This document shows, in pieces, positions 8,279-16,799 of a stretch of 64,000 nucleotides of DNA (positions are counted from its first letter, which is position 1; every line of letters begins with the position of its first letter). A program made the position numbers and the translations under genes. The stretch comes from Mucilaginibacter sp. L196 (GTDB lineage: Bacteria; Bacteroidota; Bacteroidia; Sphingobacteriales; Sphingobacteriaceae). The stretch spans positions 732,418 through 796,417 of the forward strand of contig NZ_LMUO01000019.1 of assembly GCF_009765905.1 (NCBI RefSeq), written 5' to 3'. The notes beneath the pieces are model-generated. The model had not been told where the DNA came from. It ran no database searches and was given only the letters and a program-made list of their open reading frames with translations.

Positions 8279-8845
8279 ATGAGTAACATTCCTCAAATTA
8301 TCCTTGCATCCAAATCACCCCGCCGACAGGAGCTCTTGAGGCTGATGGATGTTGATTTTAGGGTTGTGTTAAAGGAAGTGGATGAATCGTATCCCGAAGA
8401 TTTATCACCTGAAGAAGTAGCGGTTTATATCGCGTCCAAAAAAGCCGAAGCATTCGACGAAAGCATAGGGGATGAGGTTGTACTAACTGCCGATACCATC
8501 GTGTGTGTTGATGGATTGATATTAGGCAAACCATCAACCGCCGAACACGCCATTGAGATGCTTAAAATGCTATCAGGCAAAGTGCATAAAGTTATTACCG
8601 GCGTTTGTTTGCTGCATAAGCGCCATTACAATAAATTTTTTGATGTATCTGAGGTGTTCTTTCGCAAGCTTAGTGATGATGAGATCACCAGCTACGTAAA
8701 CGAATACATGCCACTTGACAAAGCCGGCTCATACGGCATACAGGAACGCATAGGTTTGATCGGTATCGAAAAAATCAACGGCTCCTACACCAACGTGGTT
8801 GGTTTACCTACTGAAAAACTGTACCAGCAATTAAAGAATCTTTAA
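8279..8845 (+). CDS. maf: Maf family nucleotide pyrophosphatase
   Basis: A 188-residue cytoplasmic enzyme. The Maf signature ASKSPRRQELL opens the protein (residues 10-20), followed by the EVDES, LTADTIVC and GKPSTAEHA motifs and GSYGIQE near the C-terminus. Maf proteins hydrolyse non-canonical or dTTP/UTP nucleotides to monophosphates and have been linked to septum control. It closes the forward gene run that starts with the SDR gene and is followed by the REP-like elements. Confidence 0.92.
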   Translation: MSNIPQIILASKSPRRQELLRLMDVDFRVVLKEVDESYPEDLSPEEVAVYIASKKAEAFDESIGDEVVLTADTIVCVDGLILGKPSTAEHAIEMLKMLSGKVHKVITGVCLLHKRHYNKFFDVSEVFFRKLSDDEITSYVNEYMPLDKAGSYGIQERIGLIGIEKINGSYTNVVGLPTEKLYQQLKNL

Positions 8846-8862
8846 GTTTTCCTTCTTTCTTT

Positions 8863-8997
8863 GTCATTCTGAGCGCAGCGAAGAATCTGTATGCATTCTC
8901 TGCTACTTGTCATTTCGACCGGAGGGAGAAATCTTCTTCGCCTAATAAGTAGTTCGCTATGCAAGTGCAGGAGATTTCTCCCTCCTGTCGAAATGAC
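8863..8997. repeat. pair of REP-like elements downstream of maf
   Basis: 8909-8933 and 8973-8997 are inverted 25-bp arms with one mismatch, the same element as at 3937-4061 but with a 39-bp centre. Immediately before it, 8863-8887 is a 25-bp single arm of a related word that keeps the GTCATT start and GAATC end but has GAGCGCAGCGAA in the middle. The location between convergent genes fits a terminator-like or passive repeat role. Confidence 0.75.
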
Positions 8998-9054
8998 ATC
9001 CGCCGAAACAAAAAGAGCCACAATAAAATTGCGACTCTTAATATATATACTCGA

Positions 9055-10449
9055 TTAGGTCGTATAACCCAGTATCTTCAATACCTGTTTACTATTCTGT
9101 TCCTCGCCGAAAACCTCAAAGTTAAATGTCTCATCCCTGTTTCTGCGGATGATAACATGTTTAGGTGATGGCAGCAGACAGTGGTGTATGCCTCCGTAAC
9201 CGCTTAAAACTTCCTGGTAAGCTCCTGTATTGAAAAAGCCTACATATTGCACCTTGCGCGTCTTAGGCATAAACACGCTATTCATGTGCGCCTCCTGGTT
9301 GTAATAATCCTGACCGTCGCAGGTTATACCACCCATATTTACACGCTCATACTCACTGTCCCAGTTATTAACTGGTAACAGGATGTATTTTTGATTCAAA
9401 GCCCAAACGTCAGGCAGGTTAGTAATGAATGAACCATCCAGCATTAACCATTTCTCACGGTCGTTTTGTTGCTTGCGGCCTAAAACCTTGTATAAAATGC
9501 CTGATGCCTCGGCAACAGTATATTTGCCAAATTCGGTAATAATATCCGGTTCAACAGTATCATTCTCGGCGCAGATTTCTTTGATACGGCTCACGATCTC
9601 ATTGATCATGTATTCGTAATCAAAATCAAATACTAATGAATCTTTAAACGGCATACCGCCACCAATGTCCAAAGTATCCAAATGCGGATTGATCTTTTTG
9701 AATTTGCAGTAAAGCGTAACATATTTCTCCAACTCATTCCAGTAATACGGAGTGTCCGATATACCAGAGTTAATGAAGAAATGCAACAGCTTAACCTGGA
9801 AGTTAGGGTTATCCTCAATCTTATTATGATAAAAATCGATGATGTCTTCCATCCTGATACCTAAACGTGAGGTGTAAAACTGTGAATCCGGCTGCTCTTC
9901 TGCTGCTATACGGATACCCAGGTTACAAGGCTCATCAAGTTCAATCTCGTCGTCGTACAGGTTAAACTCTTCCTTATTATCCAATACAGGGATGATGTTT
10001 TTAAAACCATCATGCAGCATATCGATAATGTAAGTTTTATACTGGAACGTTTTAAATCCATTACAAATTACGGTAATGTCTTTCGTAACCGATCCTTTTT
10101 TCTCCAAAGCATCAATCATCGGCATATCAAAAGCCGAAGACGTTTCCAGGTGGATCTCGTTTTTAAGCGCTTCTTCAACTACGTGCTTAAAATGCGAGCT
10201 TTTGGTGCAATAACAGTATTTGTAAGTCCCGCGGTAATTATTTTTGATAATTGCCTGCTGAAATAACAACTTAGCCTGCTGTATTTTCTTAGAAATAATA
10301 GGAATGTAAGTGAAGCGCAGGGGAGTGCCGTACGTTTCAATCATCTCCATTAAATTAAGATCATGAAAGTATAGTTCATCATCGATGATCTCAAAACCAT
10401 CCTGCGGAAAACCTACACTTAAATCAAGAAATTCCTGGTAACTCTGCAT
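9055..10449 (-). CDS. speA: arginine decarboxylase, PLP fold III
   Basis: A 464-residue PLP enzyme of the alanine-racemase-like fold. The PLP lysine lies in YKYCYCTKSSH, the phosphate-binding glycines in LDIGGGMPF, and the second active-site region in CDGQDYY. It is much shorter than the E. coli SpeA but of normal size for the Bacteroidota enzyme. It converts arginine to agmatine for polyamine synthesis in the cytoplasm. It heads away from two guanidino-hydrolase genes that also act on arginine-like substrates, which strengthens the assignment over diaminopimelate decarboxylase. Confidence 0.85.
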   Translation of the reverse strand: MQSYQEFLDLSVGFPQDGFEIIDDELYFHDLNLMEMIETYGTPLRFTYIPIISKKIQQAKLLFQQAIIKNNYRGTYKYCYCTKSSHFKHVVEEALKNEIHLETSSAFDMPMIDALEKKGSVTKDITVICNGFKTFQYKTYIIDMLHDGFKNIIPVLDNKEEFNLYDDEIELDEPCNLGIRIAAEEQPDSQFYTSRLGIRMEDIIDFYHNKIEDNPNFQVKLLHFFINSGISDTPYYWNELEKYVTLYCKFKKINPHLDTLDIGGGMPFKDSLVFDFDYEYMINEIVSRIKEICAENDTVEPDIITEFGKYTVAEASGILYKVLGRKQQNDREKWLMLDGSFITNLPDVWALNQKYILLPVNNWDSEYERVNMGGITCDGQDYYNQEAHMNSVFMPKTRKVQYVGFFNTGAYQEVLSGYGGIHHCLLPSPKHVIIRRNRDETFNFEVFGEEQNSKQVLKILGYTT

Positions 10450-10543
10450 CTATTAAAATTTTGGCAAAAATGTAATTTTTAAATGGGAATTTTGTGTAAT
10501 TTTTATAGTAGTAGTGTAATTATTTTTTAGATGTCAAATTAGA

Positions 10544-11482
10544 TCAATTTACAACCGGCAAATGAACCTCCGCCATCATGCATCTCGCACTGCCACCACC
10601 GTTGTTTTCAATGGTTTGTATATCGGCAGAAACTAATTTGCCATATTTTTCAAGCGATAATTTTTGTTCCAGATTAAGCGCTCTAAAAGCACTTTCCGAC
10701 ATCACGATCAACGTATCCCCATTTTTGCTTTTTACCTCCAGCATATTACCTGCAAATTGGTTCATCTGCTTAAAGGAAATTTCTATGATTTCTTTTTGGG
10801 TTGATTTTAATGATTCCGTAACCACAACCCGCTCGTAAGGGTTAGGAATACTATCCAAACAAATAATAGAGAATTGGCTACCCACACACATCAACACGTT
10901 GGTATGGTAGATCGCTTTGCCATCTTCATCTGCCGCATCAAAACAAACTGAAGTATAACCGGATTGCTCGCAAAAAACATCTAGCACTGTTTTATCGGTG
11001 CGTGGCGATAAGCAGGCATAGGCTATTTTACGCTCCCGATCTAACACCATGCTGCCCGTTCCTTCCAAAAACTTATTTTCTTCCTCGTATCGGCTCAAGT
11101 CAACAATATGATGAACTTTAAAATGATCTTCTAATCGGGAAATTATATCCTCCCTGCGTTCCAGCCTCCGGTTTTCAGCCTGCATAGGGTAGAGGAATAT
11201 ATTGCCATCAGCATGAAAAGACACCCAGTTATTGGGAAATATAGAATCAGGTGTATAAGGTTGCGGGTTATCATCAATAACGGTAACATCAACTCCATTA
11301 TGCCGCAATACATCCACAAAGTTGTTAAACTCGTGTAAAGCCTTTTGCTGTACCTCTTGCTGGTTTTTATCTTTATGCTGAAAGGCATTACTCTCAGCAG
11401 TTTCCTCATTATAACCGAAATTAACCGGCCTTATCATTAACAGGTGCGATGTTGACTGTTGGTTCATTAGTTTATGGTTCAT
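10544..11482 (-). CDS. ctlX: CtlX-type arginine deiminase-superfamily hydrolase
   Basis: A 312-residue amidinotransferase/deiminase-fold enzyme. Visible: a PDSIFPNNW substrate loop, FLEGTGSMVLDR with the conserved acidic residue, the His in YHTNVLMCVG and the nucleophilic Cys in GGGSARCMMAEVHLP near the C-terminus. This set fits the family named for citrulline utilisation (CtlX). It is 54 bp downstream of the arginine deiminase gene, likely one transcript. Substrate among arginine, citrulline or dimethylarginine cannot be settled from sequence. A Met five residues further in is an alternative start. Confidence 0.8.
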   Translation of the reverse strand: MNHKLMNQQSTSHLLMIRPVNFGYNEETAESNAFQHKDKNQQEVQQKALHEFNNFVDVLRHNGVDVTVIDDNPQPYTPDSIFPNNWVSFHADGNIFLYPMQAENRRLERREDIISRLEDHFKVHHIVDLSRYEEENKFLEGTGSMVLDRERKIAYACLSPRTDKTVLDVFCEQSGYTSVCFDAADEDGKAIYHTNVLMCVGSQFSIICLDSIPNPYERVVVTESLKSTQKEIIEISFKQMNQFAGNMLEVKSKNGDTLIVMSESAFRALNLEQKLSLEKYGKLVSADIQTIENNGGGSARCMMAEVHLPVVN

Positions 11483-11536
11483 AGTTCATTGTCTTTATTA
11501 ATTGCAGATAGATTATATCATGGTAATCAATAAATC

Positions 11537-12991
11537 CTATAAATCAAGGTTCAGACGATCTCTCAAAATCGGCATGCTCATACAATGAAAACCACCACGA
11601 GCTCTCGATAGCTCTGCCGATGGCATTAATATCAGCGTATCTTTCATTTTTTGTGGGTCGATGTCACCGTTTTCAAATTGCTCGAGCAATTCGCTAACTT
11701 TAACCACCTCAAATCCATTTTGTTTAAATGCCTCAACGGTTTTATCGTTTCGATCATAACCAACGACAACGCCTTCTTTTACAGCCAACAGGTTGCAGGA
11801 GTCTGTCCATTGCTCGCGGGCATCGTAAGGGAATGAATTATTGCCCGAGTAAATGAACTTGGTCGGTTCCTTGCTTTGCAGATCCTTTTCGCTGATGTTG
11901 GTCAGCAGATCCTCAATACATTCAAACTTCTTTGTTTTTTTGCCTTTTCTAAACTGGACGATCTCGGTTTTTTCTTTAGATTTTTTGTCCGCGAACCAGG
12001 CTATCGGTTCTTTCTCATCAATCGGACTTTCACCCATAGCCAACGAACCTAATAGCACCCATACATTGCGTTTTACCTGTGTAAATACGGTGTCAATGTG
12101 CATATAATCACGTTTGTGAGGTATTTTTACAACGGTAACCTTCTCCACCACATTATGCTCAAACAATAGTTTGATAGCCTCGTTGGCTCCGTTTGGAGAT
12201 GTACGCTCGCTGCATCCAATAATCAAATGCTGCGGACTAACCATCATCACATCACCACCCTCTAGGGTCGATCGCTCAGTATTGTCCTCACCCGGGCGCA
12301 AAAAGTGCTGCATGCTCTCGGGTATTTCCAGCACATTGTTTTTATAAGCTGCAAACAGCGGATGATTGAAGAATATATATCTTAACAGCAGTGTTTCGCG
12401 CGCCCTGGCCTTTTTTGCAGGGCGGTTAAGCAACATGAAATTATTAATGGCGATGCCAATATCACGAGAGAAAATCAGGTTAGGGATAGGGGCAAATATC
12501 ATCTCATCATTTGCTAATGATCCTGAGATTAAAATCTTGGCCAGCTCTATCGGGTCAGTATCTATCAATTGCTCTTGTAGTCGATAATTGCAGCTCTCAA
12601 TAGCGCAAACCGATGCCACCAACTTGGTGCGGATGCCCGTATCCTGTAATACATCAGCCAGCAGGGTTTGTATCTCTACCACTTTACTCGATGCATGGAA
12701 ATCCTTATTGTCAGGCTTAAAAAAAGCGCGCTTATGTTCAATTGAATCTATTTGCTTCAGCTTGCCCTTTATCTTTTCAGGATCAAGGAAATACATAAGC
12801 AGCTTTACATAGTAATCATACTCATTTTTGCGTACGGTATCCAGGTGTACAATATCCTCAAAAAGCCAATCCTGTGCTTTAGAAGGCACAACTTTACCCA
12901 AACCGCTATCCGGGCTATGAATCAACAATGCCCGCAGGGTACCTATTTCAGAAGTTACATCTATTTTAAAATCGTTGTTTTTTAGTGTCAT
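11537..12991 (-). CDS. arginine deiminase family protein
   Basis: A 484-residue cytoplasmic deiminase. The superfamily catalytic set is visible: STLEGGDVMM (Glu-Gly-Gly-Asp), HIDTVFTQ (His and Asp) and the terminal nucleophile in RARGGFHCMSMPILR. It would convert arginine to citrulline and ammonia. It is longer than ArcA (about 410) by an insertion in the middle rich in Lys (KFECIEDLLTNISEKDL), and no arcB or arcC is nearby, so it is not part of a standard ADI energy operon. It is divergent from argS. Confidence 0.85.
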   Translation of the reverse strand: MTLKNNDFKIDVTSEIGTLRALLIHSPDSGLGKVVPSKAQDWLFEDIVHLDTVRKNEYDYYVKLLMYFLDPEKIKGKLKQIDSIEHKRAFFKPDNKDFHASSKVVEIQTLLADVLQDTGIRTKLVASVCAIESCNYRLQEQLIDTDPIELAKILISGSLANDEMIFAPIPNLIFSRDIGIAINNFMLLNRPAKKARARETLLLRYIFFNHPLFAAYKNNVLEIPESMQHFLRPGEDNTERSTLEGGDVMMVSPQHLIIGCSERTSPNGANEAIKLLFEHNVVEKVTVVKIPHKRDYMHIDTVFTQVKRNVWVLLGSLAMGESPIDEKEPIAWFADKKSKEKTEIVQFRKGKKTKKFECIEDLLTNISEKDLQSKEPTKFIYSGNNSFPYDAREQWTDSCNLLAVKEGVVVGYDRNDKTVEAFKQNGFEVVKVSELLEQFENGDIDPQKMKDTLILMPSAELSRARGGFHCMSMPILRDRLNLDL

Positions 12992-13011
12992 AAATTGGTG
13001 GCCAGTTGCAC

Positions 13012-13019
13012 AAAGCTAA
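13012..13019 (-). promoter_or_regulatory. -7 box for the arginine deiminase gene
   Basis: On the minus strand TAGCTTTG matches TANNTTTG, about 20 bp before the deiminase ATG. No convincing -33 TTTG at the normal spacing. Nearby, CTGACA and TGTCAG at 13044-13061 form a small palindrome between the divergent promoters. Confidence 0.4.
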
Positions 13020-13229
13020 TATAAATTTAATTCGCTTACCTACTGACAAAACAGTGTCAGCGCTTATTCAAATTAAAGTCCCGAAATTTGAAATATACCG
13101 GATAGTATTTACAAACGCATTGCGAAAATGTGTAATTACCGTTCTTTGAAATATTGTTATTAAAGTCATTATCACACATCATCAATAACTATAATCTTAT
13201 AAATCCTTAAATCGTGTCATAAATCGTGT

Positions 13230-13237
13230 TATTTTTG
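13230..13237 (+). promoter_or_regulatory. -7 box for argS
   Basis: TATTTTTG matches TANNTTTG four bases before the argS ATG, suggesting a nearly leaderless message. The upstream DNA repeats AATCGTGT twice. The -33 region is weak. Confidence 0.45.
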
Positions 13238-13241
13238 TGCG

Positions 13242-15008
13242 ATGGATTTTATTATTGAAGCTGTACTTAAAGCTGTTAAGCACCTGTACCAAACTGATAT
13301 TACTGCCGATAGTGTTAACCTGCAGGAAACACGCAAGGAGTTTGATGGGCAGGTTACTATTGTTACGTTCCCGTTTATCAAGTTTTCACGCAAATCGCCT
13401 GAGCAAACAGGAGCAGAGATCGGTGAATATCTGAAAGAATCTTTACCGCAGATAGCAGCATTCAATACCGTAAAAGGCTTTTTAAATATATCCTTAACTG
13501 ATACTTATTGGATAGATAAATTATATCAAGAAATTTTACCCGAAGATTTTGCCGTATTTAAACCAAACGGTAAAAAAGTGATGGTGGAGTATTCATCACC
13601 TAATACCAACAAACCTTTGCACTTAGGCCACGTGCGTAATAATCTGTTAGGTTTTTCATTGGCGCAGATATTAAGTGCAGCTGGTTATGAAGTAATTAAA
13701 GCCAATTTGGTGAACGATAGGGGTATTCATATCTGTAAATCCATGCTGGCCTGGCAGTTATACGGTAATGGGGAAACTCCTATATCAACAGGCGAAAAAG
13801 GCGACCACTTAGTAGGCAAATACTATGTGATCTTCGATAAGGAGTACAAAAAGGAGATAGAATTCTTAAAATCAGAAGGTCAAACTGAAGAGGAGGCTAA
13901 AAAAAATGCGCCTCTCATCAAATCTGCGCAGGAAATGCTTCAAAAATGGGAAGCTGGAGATGAGGAAGTGATCAACCTTTGGAAAACCATGAATACCTGG
14001 GTGTATGATGGTTTTGGTAAAACATACAATAGGCTTGGTGTTGAATTTGATAAGTTTTACTACGAATCCAATACCTATTTATTAGGTAAAGATATTGTTG
14101 AAGAAGGCCTTACAAAAGGCGTATTCTTTGAAAAACCGGATGGTTCTGTTTGGATTGATTTAACTGCGGATGGATTGGACGAAAAACTCGTTCGCCGTTC
14201 TGATGGCACCTCTGTTTATATCACTCAGGATTTAGGCACCGCACAGCTTAAATATGATGATTTCGATGTGAATGAATCTATTTATGTGGTAGGTAACGAG
14301 CAGGATTATCACTTCAAAGTGCTGTTCCTGATCTTGCAAAAACTTGGTAAAAGCTGGGCCAAGGGTCTATATCATTTATCCTATGGCATGGTCGATCTGC
14401 CATCTGGTAAAATGAAATCTCGCGAAGGAACCGTTGTTGATGCCGATGACCTGATCGACGAAATGGAGAAAACAGCCAAAGAGCAAACCGAAGCTTTAGG
14501 TAAGGTTAATGATTCTACCGAAGAAGAAAAGCTGCATTTATACCACACTATCGGTATGGGCGCGTTAAAATATTTCCTGTTAAAAGTTGATCCTAAAAAA
14601 CGTTTATTATTTGATCCAAATGAATCAGTAGATTTTCAGGGACATACTGGTCCGTTTATTCAATACACCCATGCCCGTATCAAATCGGTACTAAGCAGGG
14701 CAGAAATTGATTTTGCTGATCAGATAGATATTACATCATTAGATGCAGTAGAGCGTGACCTTATTGTAGTATTGACCCAATACCCAGCGATAGTAAGCGA
14801 AGCAGCAAGCAGTCACAACCCTGCGTTAATAGCCAATTACATTTATGAGCTGGCTAAAACGTACAACAAATTTTATCACGAAAAGTCTATCCTTCAAGCT
14901 GAAGATGATTTGCTAAAGATTTTCAGGCTACAGCTTTCATCAGCATCAGCAAAAGTGATTAGTAAGGGAATGGGTTTATTGGGAATTGAAGTTCCTGAAA
15001 GGATGTAA
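13242..15008 (+). CDS. argS: arginyl-tRNA synthetase
   Basis: A 588-residue class I aminoacyl-tRNA synthetase. The N-terminal Arg-tRNA additional domain precedes SSPNTNKPLHLGHVRNN, which holds the HIGH motif as HLGH (about residue 125). The KMSKS region is the degenerate GKMKSREG typical of many ArgRS. A C-terminal anticodon-binding DALR domain ends the protein (YNKFYHEKSIL). It charges tRNA-Arg in the cytoplasm. It shares its upstream region with the arginine deiminase gene. Confidence 0.96.
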   Translation: MDFIIEAVLKAVKHLYQTDITADSVNLQETRKEFDGQVTIVTFPFIKFSRKSPEQTGAEIGEYLKESLPQIAAFNTVKGFLNISLTDTYWIDKLYQEILPEDFAVFKPNGKKVMVEYSSPNTNKPLHLGHVRNNLLGFSLAQILSAAGYEVIKANLVNDRGIHICKSMLAWQLYGNGETPISTGEKGDHLVGKYYVIFDKEYKKEIEFLKSEGQTEEEAKKNAPLIKSAQEMLQKWEAGDEEVINLWKTMNTWVYDGFGKTYNRLGVEFDKFYYESNTYLLGKDIVEEGLTKGVFFEKPDGSVWIDLTADGLDEKLVRRSDGTSVYITQDLGTAQLKYDDFDVNESIYVVGNEQDYHFKVLFLILQKLGKSWAKGLYHLSYGMVDLPSGKMKSREGTVVDADDLIDEMEKTAKEQTEALGKVNDSTEEEKLHLYHTIGMGALKYFLLKVDPKKRLLFDPNESVDFQGHTGPFIQYTHARIKSVLSRAEIDFADQIDITSLDAVERDLIVVLTQYPAIVSEAASSHNPALIANYIYELAKTYNKFYHEKSILQAEDDLLKIFRLQLSSASAKVISKGMGLLGIEVPERM

Positions 15009-15015
15009 TTTTATT

Positions 15016-15396
15016 TTATAAGCTAAAAAACTCGAAAAGCGAACCAAAGTAAGCATCGTTCCAGCCTTCGGTCATATCTTCATAATCGCTGTCAGGTATA
15101 TTAGTATGCCTTAATTCGGCCGAAGTGCCGTTTTTATCAGCGTGAAGCTTAATGGTAACGATAGATTCAGCTTCTTGTCCATCAAAATACCATTGCTGTA
15201 CAATCTTCTTGTTTTCTTCAAACTCAATGTTCTTGCCAACAATGCTGCCATCCCACATAGAGAATTCTGTGCCAGGCTCAGTCGACATAACCGCAGGCTC
15301 ACCTGTCCATAACTCAAGAGTTAATGGATTGGTTAACGCGGTATAAATTTCCTCAGGCGTGGCCGGAAGAACGTAGTATTTTTTAAAATCTTTCAA
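15016..15396 (-). CDS. SRPBCC/AHSA1 domain protein
   Basis: A 126-residue single-domain protein of the START/Bet v1-like fold. It begins with FKKYYVLPATPEEIYTALTN and contains LELWTGEPAVM and QQWYFDG, the usual pattern of the AHSA1 (Hsp90 ATPase activator C-terminal) group. These domains bind hydrophobic ligands or partners; no specific function can be assigned. It is convergent with argS, 7 bp away, and lies 18 bp downstream of the acetate transporter gene. Confidence 0.85.
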   Translation of the reverse strand: MKDFKKYYVLPATPEEIYTALTNPLTLELWTGEPAVMSTEPGTEFSMWDGSIVGKNIEFEENKKIVQQWYFDGQEAESIVTIKLHADKNGTSAELRHTNIPDSDYEDMTEGWNDAYFGSLFEFFSL

Positions 15397-15414
15397 TACG
15401 CAAATCTAACCAAA

Positions 15415-16008
15415 TTACGATACCTGCCCAATGGGTAATACAGTTTTTCCGTATACTTCATTCAATAAGTTGGCTATTCCTGTATATATGGCTGATAAGC
15501 CGCAAATTATGCCTTCGTAACCTGCTATTTGGCCTAATCCTTTATTCCCTGTGCCATCGCTTATTGCCAATAACACAAACAATATTGTTAATGAGCCAAA
15601 AACAAATTGTAGCGCCCTGTTTAATTTAAGTGTCCCAAAAAACATCAGGAAGGTAAACAATCCCCATATACCTAAATAAGCGCTCATGCCTGCTTCTGAT
15701 GGTTTAGGTGCCCATCCAAACGCTGGTATAACTATTAATCCAACTAATGACAGCCAGAAGAAGCCATAAGATGTAAATGCAGTTAAACCAAAAGTATTAT
15801 TCTTTTTGGCTTCTATTATTCCGGCAATAACTTGTGCCAAACCGCCGTAAAAAATACCCATGGCTAATATCATGGAGTTAAATTCAATAAAGCCTGCATT
15901 TTTAAAATTTAACAAAACAGTAGTCATGCCAAATGCGCAAAGCCCTAATGGTGCAGGATTGGCAATACCGTCTTTTACAGCTACAGGTGTAGGAATAGTT
16001 GGAATCAT
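15415..16008 (-). CDS. acetate uptake transporter, GPR1/FUN34/YaaH (SatP-like)
   Basis: A 197-residue inner-membrane protein with six hydrophobic segments. The family signature NPAPLGL lies before helix 1 (ANPAPLGLCAFGMTT), followed by FYGGLAQVIAGI and the SYGFFWLSL stretch. The family moves acetate and succinate with protons or as channels. Length is close to that of E. coli SatP (188). It is divergent from gpmA. Confidence 0.9.
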   Translation of the reverse strand: MIPTIPTPVAVKDGIANPAPLGLCAFGMTTVLLNFKNAGFIEFNSMILAMGIFYGGLAQVIAGIIEAKKNNTFGLTAFTSYGFFWLSLVGLIVIPAFGWAPKPSEAGMSAYLGIWGLFTFLMFFGTLKLNRALQFVFGSLTILFVLLAISDGTGNKGLGQIAGYEGIICGLSAIYTGIANLLNEVYGKTVLPIGQVS

Positions 16009-16106
16009 GGTTTCTTGGTTTTAATTGGTCAGGCAATTTATGTGTTTATTTCTATTAAATCAATATGTTACAAACCGTAATGTATCTTTACCGTTAATCA
16101 ATAGCT

Positions 16107-16799
16107 ATGCAGAAACTTGTTTTAATACGCCACGGCCAAAGTGTTTGGAATTTAGAAAACCGTTTTACCGGGTGGACTGATGTAGACTTATCACCAACTG
16201 GCGTTGAGCAAGCCAAACAAGCAGGGCAATTGTTGAAGAAATACGGTTATAATTTTGATGCCGGGTTTTGTTCGGTACTTAAGCGTTCCATAAAAACTTT
16301 AGATTTTGTTTTGGAAGAGTTAGATCACCTTTGGATACCGGTACAAAAATCATGGCGATTAAACGAGCGTTTCTACGGAGCATTGCAAGGCTTAAATAAG
16401 GATGAAACCATAGCGCAATATGGAGCAGAGCAGGTACATCAATGGCGGCGTGCCCCAAATGCCTTACCACCTGCTATCACCAAAGATGATGATCGTTACC
16501 CAGGTAAAGATATTCGCTACAAAGATCTCACTGAGCGCGAATTACCGCTCACCGAAAACCTAAGCGAAACGATGGATCGTGTATTGCCTTATTGGAACGA
16601 AGTAATAGTGCCTGAAATGCGCAAAAATCAAAAGGTGATCATCTGCGCGCACGGCAACAGCCTAAGGGCATTGATTAAATACATCGATAACCTTAGTGAT
16701 GACGAAGTAACCCAATTAGATCTACCAACAGGAGTTCCATTAGTTTATGAATTGGATGAAGGATTAAACAGGATCAAACATTATTATTTGGAGCCTTAG
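16107..16799 (+). CDS. gpmA: 2,3-bisphosphoglycerate-dependent phosphoglycerate mutase
   Basis: A 230-residue glycolytic enzyme interconverting 3- and 2-phosphoglycerate. The phosphohistidine motif is LIRHGQSVWN (His9), with the second histidine in ICAHGNSLRAL. RFTGWTDVDLSP and NERFYGALQGLNK are diagnostic of dPGM rather than generic histidine phosphatases. Its stop overlaps by four bases the convergent chitinase gene. Confidence 0.95.
   Translation: MQKLVLIRHGQSVWNLENRFTGWTDVDLSPTGVEQAKQAGQLLKKYGYNFDAGFCSVLKRSIKTLDFVLEELDHLWIPVQKSWRLNERFYGALQGLNKDETIAQYGAEQVHQWRRAPNALPPAITKDDDRYPGKDIRYKDLTERELPLTENLSETMDRVLPYWNEVIVPEMRKNQKVIICAHGNSLRALIKYIDNLSDDEVTQLDLPTGVPLVYELDEGLNRIKHYYLEP

Noticed and set aside
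13242..13465. Alternative frames at the argS 5' end
   Set aside because: They overlap the well-conserved ArgRS N-terminal domain and show no family pattern.
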